Part shown: positions 23,045 to 30,798 of the stretch, piece by piece
Layout of the letters: every line of letters starts with the position of its first letter
Numbering within the stretch: the first letter of the stretch is position 1
Source: JAICNG01 sp035765135
GTDB taxonomy: Bacteria; Gemmatimonadota; Gemmatimonadetes; Gemmatimonadales; Gemmatimonadaceae
Reading direction: 5' to 3'
Assembly: GCA_035765135.1 (NCBI GenBank)
Contig: DASTYE010000104.1
Span: 1-30,798 of the forward strand
DNA length: 30,798 bases
Notes under the pieces: model-generated
Databases searched by the model: none
Seen by the model: only the letters and a program-made list of their open reading frames with translations
What the model was told of the DNA's origin: nothing
Position numbers and translations under genes: made by a program

Positions 23045-23145
23045 AAAGGGTGCCAAGGTGTCAAGGGTGTGAAGGGTGTCGAGGTAAGGTGATCAAGGTG
23101 ACGAAGCTCACCTCGACACCCTTGACCTCGTCGACACCCTTGAGC
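23045..23145. repeat. Intergenic inverted and tandem repeats, GGGTGTCGAGG family
   Basis: The arm AAGGGTGTCGAGGT (23072-23085) returns exactly inverted at 23110-23123. Degenerate copies of the arm flank it (AAGGTGTCAAGGGTGTG on the left, GTCGACACCCTTGAG on the right). One strand is purine-rich, the other pyrimidine-rich. It lies between the kinase and the metallopeptidase genes and may terminate the kinase operon. Confidence 0.7.
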
Positions 23146-23200
23146 TCCACCGGGCCCGCTTCCTGCGCATGGCCGGGTTATCCAACCGGAGGCTATGGTC

Positions 23201-24046
<846 letters not shown>

Positions 24047-24048
24047 TA

Positions 24049-24183
24049 GGGGTCAGGAGTCAGGAGTCAGGGGTGGTAAGGCGCATCGCCGCTTCGCGGC
24101 AGACGCGCTCATCAGATGAGCAAACGGCGGCGCATTCGCGCCGCCGTTTGCCTTACCACCCCTGACCCCTGACTCCTGACCCC
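24049..24183. repeat. 34-bp near-perfect inverted repeat framing a GC hairpin
   Basis: The outer arms 24049-24082 and 24150-24183 match over 34 bases with about one mismatch. Each is made of GGGGTCAGGAGTCAGG-like tandem words ending in GGTGGTAAGGC. Between them lies a separate perfect hairpin (24121-24150). The element fills the gap between two convergent genes. Confidence 0.8.
24121..24150. terminator. 13-bp perfect stem hairpin, probable bidirectional terminator
   Basis: CAAACGGCGGCGC and GCGCCGCCGTTTG pair perfectly around an ATTC loop. On the plus strand the downstream stem ends in GTTTG, a weak T-run. It sits between the metallopeptidase and propeller-protein stops, which face each other. 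Confidence 0.75.
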
Positions 24184-24191
24184 CGGGGGGT

Positions 24192-26264
24192 TCAAGGGAG
24201 GGGCTGGGTTTTCGGCTCCAGCTTCGCGGACCACAACCCGCTGTTGAAGTCCGTGAAGAGAATATGTCCCTTCCACGGCATCGCGTTCATCACGAACGAT
24301 GCGTTCGCCGTGAAGCCCTGCGGGTCGAACGGTTTGTACACGGCGATCTCGCGGCGCTGGTCGGCCAGATTTCCCACCAGCTCGCCGGAGACGTCCACGA
24401 TACGCAGACCGCCGTCGTAGTAGGCCTGATACATCACATCATCCTCGACAATGATGTCGTGTGAGCCGAACTCCTCCTGGTGGTACTTGGCGATGTTCAC
24501 CGGATTCTTCGGATCGGTGAAGTCGATGATGTGCGTGTATCCGGCCGACGTCTGCGGAACGCCACCGCGCTTCGGCTGATCGCCGAAGAGGTCGGGCATG
24601 TAGTTCGTCCCCTCCCACACTCTTCCCTGACGCGACATGATCTCGTCGCCGAGGAAGAGATAGACCTTGCCGGTGGACTTCTGGACGTAGGGGAAGATCT
24701 CGTGCGTCGCGCCGCTCGTCGTCGGATACGTCGCGATGAGCTTCGGCTTCTCGATGGTCCCACCGTACTTCCCGTTGCCCACGTCCACGGCGACGACGCC
24801 CGTCCCCCACTCCGATGAGTACGCAATGCCGTCGTGCACCCACACGTCGTGAATGCGGGAGTTCGGGTGGTCGTACTCGCCGGCGAACTTCGGCTTGTAG
24901 ATGTCCTTCATGTCGATGATGACGTACTTGTCGCCGTTCGACAGCGCGAACAGGTGGTCGTTCGTCGCGAACATGTTGTGCACGCCACCGGTGAGCTCCT
25001 GGTCGAACGTCGCCGCGACTTTCGGATGCGCGGGATTCGCCAGGTCGAGGATGACGACGCCGTTCACGCGATTGGACGCACCTTCGCGCGACAGCGCGCC
25101 GTAGCGCCCGTCCGGCGACACGGTCACATCGTTGATGACGCGCGCATCGACCTTGATCGAGTCCGTCTTCACGATGGCGCCGAGGTTGGTGATGTCGAAG
25201 ACGTAGGCCCAGCCGTCGCCGCCCCACGTGCCAACGAGCGCGTAGTCGCGTCCGTCCTTGGCCGTCCATGGCCAGAGGTCGGAGGTGTGGACGTGGGTGA
25301 TGCTGCCGCGTCCCGTCACGGCGATGCGCCGGCGGACGTCGCGAGGACGAACGTCGATCACCTTGCGCGCCGACGTCGGTCCCGCCGTGGCGAGCAACGT
25401 GTAGCGTCCCGGCACCTCGGCGGTGAACAGCCCACGGTCGATCACGCCGGTCGCGCCGGGCGCGGCGATCGTGTCGTCAGGCACGTAGGTGTAGCTCCAC
25501 GTGATCGGTACATCGCGCACGGCGGCGCCACCCGCGCGCTTCGCCGTCGCCTTCAAATGAATGACGTCACCGGTGCGCACCGAGTTCTCTTCGATGTCGA
25601 TCGACAGGCTGGTGACCGGGTTCGAAGCGACGGTGTACTTCACCGATGATGAGACGCCTTCCGCTTCGGCGGTGATCGTCACGCTGCCCGGCCGCCGGGC
25701 GGTGACGTTGCCGAATCGATCGACCGTCGCGACCGACTCGTTCGAGCTGCGCCACGTGATCGCAGCGTCCCTGCGCTCACTCTGGTCCGCGTGCACGGCG
25801 CGCGCGCGGTGCGCCAGCGTGACGCCCGAGTAGAGGCGCCCGGGCTCGGGAAGAATCTCCACCTGCGCGAGCGGAGGCCATTGCACGTTGATAGGAATCG
25901 TCAGGCGTACGGGGTCCGTCCCGCCAACCGACGTGACGACGAGCTCGTACTTGCCCGCGCGAATGGCCGTCAGCTGACCGTCCGCGAAGCGCAGCACGCC
26001 ACGCGGGCCGCTCGTGCGCAGCACGGGATTCTGGATGACGGCGCCCGATGAATCGTACGCCTTGATCGAGAACGGCACCGCCTGGCCTGCGGTCAGGGTG
26101 AGGCTCGCCGGCTCGGCGACAATGCGAGCCACGCGCGGGGACGGTGGCTGTGCCGGCGCACCCTGCGCTGGAGCGCCGGGTTGCTGCGCGACGATCACAG
26201 CCGGTGAGGCAGCGACGAAGGCGATCGCCATGCTGACGAATCGCGGGATGCGCGTTACGTTCAT
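24192..26264 (-). CDS. Exported BIG2-like plus LVIVD-type beta-propeller protein
   Basis: The 690-residue product has a signal peptide (MNVTRIPRFVSMAIAFVAASPAVIVAQ). Two or three Ig-like domains follow (residues about 45-310), including a clear BIG2 core ITWRSSNESVATVDRFGNVTA. From about 320 it has propeller blades of the LVIVD type: WAYVFDITNLGAIVKTDS, GVVILDLANPAHPKVAATF, YVIIDMKDIYKPKFAGEY, HIIDFTDPKNPVNIAKYH and GLRIVDVSGELVG. Such proteins are secreted or surface-bound with unknown ligands. The start at 26264 has a purine-rich GGGAGAG about 12 nt upstream. It has no riboswitch, unlike the BIG2 proteins at the left end. It is transcribed divergently from the YVTN lipoprotein across a 103-bp gap. 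Confidence 0.88.
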   Translation of the reverse strand: MNVTRIPRFVSMAIAFVAASPAVIVAQQPGAPAQGAPAQPPSPRVARIVAEPASLTLTAGQAVPFSIKAYDSSGAVIQNPVLRTSGPRGVLRFADGQLTAIRAGKYELVVTSVGGTDPVRLTIPINVQWPPLAQVEILPEPGRLYSGVTLAHRARAVHADQSERRDAAITWRSSNESVATVDRFGNVTARRPGSVTITAEAEGVSSSVKYTVASNPVTSLSIDIEENSVRTGDVIHLKATAKRAGGAAVRDVPITWSYTYVPDDTIAAPGATGVIDRGLFTAEVPGRYTLLATAGPTSARKVIDVRPRDVRRRIAVTGRGSITHVHTSDLWPWTAKDGRDYALVGTWGGDGWAYVFDITNLGAIVKTDSIKVDARVINDVTVSPDGRYGALSREGASNRVNGVVILDLANPAHPKVAATFDQELTGGVHNMFATNDHLFALSNGDKYVIIDMKDIYKPKFAGEYDHPNSRIHDVWVHDGIAYSSEWGTGVVAVDVGNGKYGGTIEKPKLIATYPTTSGATHEIFPYVQKSTGKVYLFLGDEIMSRQGRVWEGTNYMPDLFGDQPKRGGVPQTSAGYTHIIDFTDPKNPVNIAKYHQEEFGSHDIIVEDDVMYQAYYDGGLRIVDVSGELVGNLADQRREIAVYKPFDPQGFTANASFVMNAMPWKGHILFTDFNSGLWSAKLEPKTQPLP

Positions 26265-26367
26265 GGAGCAGTACTCTCCCTCTCGGGGCGACCGATCGCG
26301 GTCGCGTCACGTGTCCTTGTCAGGGCTCGCACGGTCGAGCCGGGTTCTCATGATGGTTCTCACACCC

Positions 26368-27543
26368 ATGCGTCGCAAGACGATTTCGCGCGGGTCGATT
26401 GTATGGCTTTGGATGGGCGCGGCCGCGTGCGCGTCTTCGACGACTCCGGCACCCGCCCCCGCTCCCGCGACGAGCGCCAGCGCGACCGCGCCGACTGCCA
26501 ACTACTGGGTGTACGTTGGAGCGGAATCGGCCGATCTCGTCCACCGCATCCGCTTCGGCCCCGATGGCGCTGTCGTCGAGAAGACGTTCCCGGTCGGAGA
26601 ATCGGCGCCGGAAATGGAAGGCCCGCACGGGCTCCAGATCTCGCGCGATGGGAAATATCTGCACATGACGACGGGGCACGGGTCGCCGGATGGAAAGTAC
26701 TGGAGATATGTGCTCGGTCCCGACACGCTCGCCGGCCCGGGCATATTCCTTGGATATTTTCCCGCCTCGATCGATGTCACCCCGGATGGGCTCTACGCGT
26801 TCGTCGTGAACTTCAACCTGCACGGGGAAATGGTGCCGTCCTCGGTGTCGGTGATCTACACGCCGACGCACACCGAGGTCGCTCGCACCGAGACGTGCAC
26901 GATGCCACACGGGAGCCGTGTGGATCCGACCGGCACGCATCAGTACTCGACGTGTATGATGGATGACCAGGTCGTCGAGATCGACACACGCACGTTCGCC
27001 GTGTCACGGCGTTTTGGTCTGGCGAAGGGAAAGGAAGGGCCGATCGTGACTGCTGCCACGGCGGCGCATGCGGGACACGGCTCGATGCCGCCGGCGAGCT
27101 GCTCGCCCACGTGGGCCCAGCCGTCCGCCGATGGCTCGAAGGTGTACGTCGCTTGCAACAAGGCCGACGAGATCGTCGAGATCGACGCCGCGCGTTGGGA
27201 GATCGTGCGTCGCTTTCCCACAGGGCGCGGGCCGTACAATCTCGGCGTCACGCCGGACGGACGGCTCCTGATCGCGACGCTCAAGCAGGGCGGCGGCGTC
27301 CAGATCATCGACCTCGCGACGGGGCAGAGCGTCCTCACGACGAAGAGCTCGACGAACGTCACGCACGGCGTGGCGATCTCCTCCGACTCTCGTTATGCGT
27401 TCGTCAGCAACGAGGCGGTCGGGGCGGCACCCGGAAAGGTGGACGTCTACGATTTGCGCACGCTCACGCGTGTGGCCGATGTCCCGGTCGGGCAGCAAGC
27501 CGGCGGCATCGCGTTCTGGAAGATGGAGCCGGCCGCGCGCTGA
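26368..27543 (+). CDS. YVTN-type beta-propeller lipoprotein
   Basis: The 391-residue product has a lipoprotein signal (MRRKTISRGSIVWLWMGAAAC), an Ala/Pro/Thr linker, then seven-blade-propeller repeats with YVTN-like strands: DGKYLHMTTGHG, DGLYAFVVNFNLHGE, GSKVYVACNKADEIVEIDA, DGRLLIATLKQGGGVQIIDL and DSRYAFVSNEAVG. This family is often extracytoplasmic and adhesive or metal/cofactor-binding, but nothing fixes the role here. ATG 26368 gives a compact signal; ATGs at 26350 and 26353 are also in frame, and no ribosome site separates them. Its TGA overlaps the ATG of the E1-alpha gene by one base, so the two are coupled. Confidence 0.87.
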   Translation: MRRKTISRGSIVWLWMGAAACASSTTPAPAPAPATSASATAPTANYWVYVGAESADLVHRIRFGPDGAVVEKTFPVGESAPEMEGPHGLQISRDGKYLHMTTGHGSPDGKYWRYVLGPDTLAGPGIFLGYFPASIDVTPDGLYAFVVNFNLHGEMVPSSVSVIYTPTHTEVARTETCTMPHGSRVDPTGTHQYSTCMMDDQVVEIDTRTFAVSRRFGLAKGKEGPIVTAATAAHAGHGSMPPASCSPTWAQPSADGSKVYVACNKADEIVEIDAARWEIVRRFPTGRGPYNLGVTPDGRLLIATLKQGGGVQIIDLATGQSVLTTKSSTNVTHGVAISSDSRYAFVSNEAVGAAPGKVDVYDLRTLTRVADVPVGQQAGGIAFWKMEPAAR

Positions 27544-28691
27544 TGAAGCGTTACCTGGCGTTCGACCCTCCCGAGTACGTCGCCTGGACGCGCGATGACC
27601 ACGAGGTCGAGGCGTTCCGCGAGCGCCTGCGCGCCGATCCGGCACGTGCGGATGTGCTGGAGCGCCTAACGAAGGAACAGCGCCTCGACCTGTACCGCGG
27701 CCTGGTGCGCACGCGGCTTACCGACATTGCGCTCAAGCGATGGGTACGCCAGGGCGTCATCTCGAAGGCGTGGCTCGGGACGGGAGAGGAGGCGACGACG
27801 GTAGGACCGGTGCATGCACTCAAACGAATGCTGAAGGCGGAAACCGGACTGCTGGATGACAACTCCGCATCCCGCATTCCGCATTCTGACATCGTCGCCC
27901 CCATGATCCGTAACTCGGGCGCCTGCTCCGAGATGGGCATGCCCGTCGCCGACATCTTTCGGGCCTACATGGGGACCGGCGACGGGCCCACGCGCGGGCG
28001 GGACGGACACTACGGATCGATCACGCACGGTGTCATCGCGCCGATCAGCCACGTCGGCGACATGGTGCCGATCGTTACCGGGATCGCGCTCTCGTTCGCG
28101 GTGCGCGGGACGGGGCAGGTGGCGATGACGTGGATCGGCGACGGCAGCACGAAGACCGGCGTCGCCCACGAAGGATTGAACTTCGCCGCCGTTCGTCGCG
28201 CGCCGGCCATCTTCATCATCCAGAACAACCAGGTCGCGCTCGGCACCCGGCTCGCGCAGCATCACCTGGCGGCCGCCACGTCGCGCTTCGCCGATTGGCC
28301 GCACGCGTATGGCATGTGGGGCGGAGTGTTCGATGGCAATAACGTGCTCGACGCCTACGCGCTGACCGCCCTCGCCGTCGATCGATGCCGTCGTGGGGAA
28401 GGGCCGGCCATGCTGGTCGCCGAGACGTTCCGGATGGGCGGTCATGCCACGCACGACGAGGCGGAGGCACGCGAGACGTTCGACGCGGAGCTCTTCGCGC
28501 GGTGGGGACGACGCGACCCCATCGGGCTGTACGAGGAATATCTCGCCGACGACGGCGTTCCTCGCGCGACGCTCGCCGACATCGAGGCGGACGTCGAGAC
28601 CGAGGTGGAACGCGCGCAGGAAGAAGCGCTGGCGAGCCGTCGCGACCACATGCCGGAGGGGAAGAGTGCGGTGGAGGGTGTCTATGCTTGA
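27543..28691 (+). CDS. TPP-dependent 2-oxoacid dehydrogenase E1 alpha subunit
   Basis: The 382-residue product is an E1-alpha of the pyruvate/branched-chain/acetoin dehydrogenase family. It shows RTRLTDIALKRWVRQGVIS, GRDGHYGSITHGVIAPISHVGDMVP and the TPP/Mg motif MTWIGDGSTKTGVAHEGLNFAAVRRAP..IIQNNQ. The conserved regulatory-loop region (RMGGHATHDEAEARETFD) follows. It would decarboxylate a 2-oxoacid together with an E1-beta and E2, none of which lie beside it; the neighbours are lipoprotein genes, so it is an orphan in this window. An insertion-like segment (LDDNSASRIPHSD) coincides with short CCGCATTC repeats in the DNA. It starts at ATG 27543, overlapping the previous stop. Confidence 0.92.
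   Translation: MKRYLAFDPPEYVAWTRDDHEVEAFRERLRADPARADVLERLTKEQRLDLYRGLVRTRLTDIALKRWVRQGVISKAWLGTGEEATTVGPVHALKRMLKAETGLLDDNSASRIPHSDIVAPMIRNSGACSEMGMPVADIFRAYMGTGDGPTRGRDGHYGSITHGVIAPISHVGDMVPIVTGIALSFAVRGTGQVAMTWIGDGSTKTGVAHEGLNFAAVRRAPAIFIIQNNQVALGTRLAQHHLAAATSRFADWPHAYGMWGGVFDGNNVLDAYALTALAVDRCRRGEGPAMLVAETFRMGGHATHDEAEARETFDAELFARWGRRDPIGLYEEYLADDGVPRATLADIEADVETEVERAQEEALASRRDHMPEGKSAVEGVYA
27864..27886 (+). repeat. Short tandem CCGCAT(T/C)C repeat inside the E1-alpha gene
   Basis: Three head-to-tail 7-base units (CCGCATC, CCGCATT, CCGCATT) lie in frame in the E1-alpha gene and encode part of SASRIPHS. The AT-richer text differs from the surrounding coding sequence. Confidence 0.5.
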
Positions 28692-29973
28692 CTGCGAAGG
28701 GATCGAGGGGGTCGAGGGTGTCGAGGGGATCAAAGGGGGAACTTCGGTCGCCCTTGTCACCCTTTTGCTGTTTGCGATCGCTGCGTGCGGAGATCGCGGC
28801 GCTGAACGCGCCGGCGACGATTCGCTGCCTACCGATTCAGTAGAAGCCGCGACGGCCACTGTCAGCGGCTCGGTCGTCACGCTGCAGTTCGCCGCCTACG
28901 CCGACTCGGCGAACGCCATCGCCAAGCGAGACTCGCTCGATCGTGCCGGGTGGGATACCTACGTCAAGTCGGTGAGTGCCGACGGACGACGGCTGCACCG
29001 CGTGCTCGCGCTGCCGGCCAACGAGTCGCGGCTCGCCGAGGCGGCTGCGCATGCGATCCGGAGCGCGAGCGGGCGCGGAGCGGTGGTCGTCGTCCGCGAC
29101 AGCGCCGCACCGGTGGCGCCAAGGGTGACCACGCTCATTCGCGTCAACGAGCAAACGCAGGGAATGTTCGCGGTGGCGCGGTGGGCGCTGTCGCAGGACC
29201 GGAACGCGATCATCGTCATGGATGATCCGGCGGCCGTCGAGGCGGAGCCCGTGCCTAACGCGTTCTTCATGGCGAGCGAGCGCCCGCTGCGCTACGTGCG
29301 GCGGGATAGCGTCTGGGATGCCGCGCCGTCGCCGGACTGGCGCCGCGTCGCCTTCGGGCGGGGACATGTGCTTCGCGGCCAGCGCGAGGATACGCTCCCG
29401 TCGGCGCAGTGGGATGCCTTCGCCAACACCATCGGCATGCCCGTCACCGATGTGAAGCAGGGCTCATTCCCGGCGAGCGGGATGGGCATCGCATTCGGCT
29501 TCGCCAGGCCCGGAGTCGTCGAGCTCGAGACCGGCGCCGATCGCATCTTCCCGGTCGCTGCCGGGTGGCGTGTGCGATGGACTCGCGATGGCTCGACGCT
29601 CGTGGCGGGACGGGCCCCGAATTCGGCGCAGGACTTCGCGCAGGCCACCCAATGGGTCGCTCTCGACCCGCGCGAAGGTACGCCACGCGGCGAGGTCCCG
29701 GCGGCGGCCCGGCTGGCGGACGTCCCGTGGATCGAGGGTCCGACGATCGACATCTCGGTCCAAATGGACACCAGCCGGAAGGCCATTCCGATCGAGGGCG
29801 GGGGCGTGGAAAGCCGCGGCGGGTGGATTCGCGTCCACGGTCGGCTGATCGGGCCGGGTATGGCGCTTGCCGCTACCCGGGGTGGGCGGTTCATCGCCGC
29901 CCTCGTACCCAATCCAGCCGCCAAGGAATACGAGGCCAAGGAGTATCTCGCGGTCTACGTGACGGCGCGCTGA
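28684..29973 (+). CDS. SPOR-like lipoprotein of unknown function
   Basis: The 429-residue product has a hydrophobic signal ending VALVTLLLFAIAACGD (lipid-type Cys35). A region of SPOR-like character follows (VVTLQFAAYADSANAIAKRDSL..GWDTYVKSV..LHRVLALPANE), then a long beta-rich domain I cannot name (residues about 125-429; e.g. MFAVARWALSQDRNAIIVMDD, WRRVAFGRGHVLRG, GWRVRWTRDGSTLVAG), with hints of WD40/TolB-like strands. The only workable start is ATG 28684, overlapping the E1-alpha stop by 8 bases. This makes the signal peptide n-region acidic (LDCEGIEGVEGVEGIKG) and encoded by a GA-rich tandem repeat, which is unusual. The export prediction is moderate. Confidence 0.8.
   Translation: MLDCEGIEGVEGVEGIKGGTSVALVTLLLFAIAACGDRGAERAGDDSLPTDSVEAATATVSGSVVTLQFAAYADSANAIAKRDSLDRAGWDTYVKSVSADGRRLHRVLALPANESRLAEAAAHAIRSASGRGAVVVVRDSAAPVAPRVTTLIRVNEQTQGMFAVARWALSQDRNAIIVMDDPAAVEAEPVPNAFFMASERPLRYVRRDSVWDAAPSPDWRRVAFGRGHVLRGQREDTLPSAQWDAFANTIGMPVTDVKQGSFPASGMGIAFGFARPGVVELETGADRIFPVAAGWRVRWTRDGSTLVAGRAPNSAQDFAQATQWVALDPREGTPRGEVPAAARLADVPWIEGPTIDISVQMDTSRKAIPIEGGGVESRGGWIRVHGRLIGPGMALAATRGGRFIAALVPNPAAKEYEAKEYLAVYVTAR
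28699..28735 (+). repeat. 9-bp GA-rich tandem repeat coding the lipoprotein n-region
   Basis: About four units of G(G)(A/G/T)TCGAGG encode GIE-GVE-GVE-GIK. The word GGGTGTCGAGG at 28716-28726 is identical to 23074-23084 in the kinase/metallopeptidase intergenic repeat. Confidence 0.65.
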
Positions 29974-29992
29974 GCGGAGGCGTCTTCGTAAC

Positions 29993-30798
29993 GTGCGTCG
30001 TAGACTACTCTTCGCCCTGTTCCTGCTCCTCGCGGCCGGCCCTGTGCACGCGCAGGGCGTGCTCGCGCGCGCCGACAATCTGCTTCGCGTCGGTCGGATG
30101 TTCGCGGCGGAAACGCTCTACTACTATGCCGTCCGACGTGCCCCTCGTGATCCCGAGGCTCGTCTCGCGCTCGGCCGGTATCTCGCCGCGCGTGGCGCGC
30201 TCCGCATCGGTGCCGTGCTAATGGAGGAGGCGCGCTACTTCGGCGCCGATCCCAAGAAGGTCGCCCTTTACCTCGCGCCGGTATATACGCAGCTCGGCGA
30301 CTTCCGCTCGCTGGCCGGGCTGCCTAACACACCGCTGCATAACGCCGAGCGGTCGCGCGCAGAGTGGCTACGCGACAACGCGCCGGCGATCGAGGGCCCC
30401 GATTCCTCGTACGTGCAATGGACGCCCGTCGACACCGGCGCGCTGGGCACCGTCGCGGTGCGCATTGGCCAGGAGACGGTGCGCGCGACGATCGACCCGC
30501 GTGTGCACGGTCTCGTGCTCGATACGGCGTGGATGCGTCGCAAGGAGACGAAAGTCTTCGCGTCGAAATTCGACAACGACGTCCGCAATGCCGCCGGCGT
30601 TACCCTGGCGATCGGCGTCGGTGAGTACACCCTGCGCCAGGTGATCACGAGCTTCGCGCCGCAGACCGCCATGGCGCATGCCGTGGTCGGGCTCGACGTG
30701 CTCACGCCGCTCGCCCCGACGTTCGAAGGCGCCTCGCGTCAGATGATCCTGCGCAAGGCCGGCCGCGTCGATCGCGACATGCCCGGAGAGCACATTCA
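29993..30798 (+). CDS. Exported repeat protein with possible aspartyl-protease-like domain, 3' end cut by window
   Basis: The frame is open from GTG 29993 to the window end (268 residues, no stop). The N-terminus VRRRLLFALFLLLAAGPVHAQG is a clean signal peptide. Residues 25-110 look like TPR helices (ADNLLRVGRMFAAETLYYYAV, RDPEARLALGRYLAARGALR). A beta-rich domain follows (TVAVRIGQETVRATIDPRVHG, then LVLDTAWMRRKE), recalling retropepsin-like folds, but the expected D-T/S-G triad is not seen, so activity is doubtful. GGAGG lies about 13 nt upstream, a long spacing. It follows the SPOR-like lipoprotein by 19 nt and is probably in the same operon. Confidence 0.75.
   Translation, partial: MRRRLLFALFLLLAAGPVHAQGVLARADNLLRVGRMFAAETLYYYAVRRAPRDPEARLALGRYLAARGALRIGAVLMEEARYFGADPKKVALYLAPVYTQLGDFRSLAGLPNTPLHNAERSRAEWLRDNAPAIEGPDSSYVQWTPVDTGALGTVAVRIGQETVRATIDPRVHGLVLDTAWMRRKETKVFASKFDNDVRNAAGVTLAIGVGEYTLRQVITSFAPQTAMAHAVVGLDVLTPLAPTFEGASRQMILRKAGRVDRDMPGEHI

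Noticed and set aside
24049..24183. Inverted repeat as the ends of an insertion sequence
   Set aside because: Only about 67 bp lie between the arms and there is no transposase. A non-autonomous mini-element remains possible and is listed as a finding instead.

Overview
The window is a high-GC (by eye about two-thirds G+C) bacterial chromosome segment. Secreted Ig-like (BIG2) lipoproteins, LVIVD and YVTN propeller proteins, a zinc-ribbon Ser/Thr kinase, purine-rich intergenic inverted repeats and an EPS locus together suggest Gemmatimonadota or a close relative. That assignment is an inference from gene style; no marker gene is present. I see no tRNA, rRNA, IS element, prophage or CRISPR array.

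Region 1 (1-5190, minus strand). Three neighbouring genes each encode an exported lipoprotein-like protein: an unknown protein cut by the window edge, a four-BIG2 pectate-lyase-like protein, and a three-BIG2 metallophosphoesterase. Each is preceded by a near-identical cyclic-di-GMP-I (GEMM) riboswitch. Upstream of each aptamer is a shared GGCA(C/G)GATCGC element and a small hairpin whose stem sequence differs between copies.

Region 2 (5359-13534). An exopolysaccharide locus. A plus-strand VanZ-family membrane protein converges on a minus-strand series: FemAB-like GNAT, GT4 glycosyltransferase, ATP-grasp, Wza-like export protein and Wzc-like tyrosine autokinase. After a long non-coding stretch comes a small hypothetical gene.

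Region 3 (14644-19356). A minus-strand operon encodes a gluconate-2-dehydrogenase-subunit-3-like protein, a GMC oxidoreductase, a Tat-exported sugar isomerase/epimerase and a small lipoprotein. The best start of the first gene is an ATC codon behind a perfect Shine-Dalgarno. Divergent to it is an AhpD/carboxymuconolactone-decarboxylase-like gene interrupted by an in-frame TGA exactly at the second cysteine of its CxxC motif. A GGUC-loop hairpin follows 17 nt downstream. I read it as a selenoprotein (CxxU) with a bacterial SECIS, which ordinary gene calling would split in two.

Region 4 (19530-24046, plus strand). An overlapping series encodes a PLP threonine/serine dehydratase, a REC-GAF-GGDEF diguanylate cyclase with intact GGEEF and I-site, and a zinc-ribbon Ser/Thr kinase. 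A YpfJ-type zinc metallopeptidase follows. The cyclase makes the ligand sensed by the Region 1 riboswitches, so c-di-GMP is a plausible theme linking surface proteins and EPS here.

Region 5 (24192-30798). A minus-strand BIG2/LVIVD propeller protein is divergent from a plus-strand run: YVTN propeller lipoprotein, TPP-dependent E1-alpha dehydrogenase, SPOR-like lipoprotein, and an exported repeat protein cut by the window end. The octamer GCCTAACG/CGTTAGGC recurs through the whole window, inside and outside genes.
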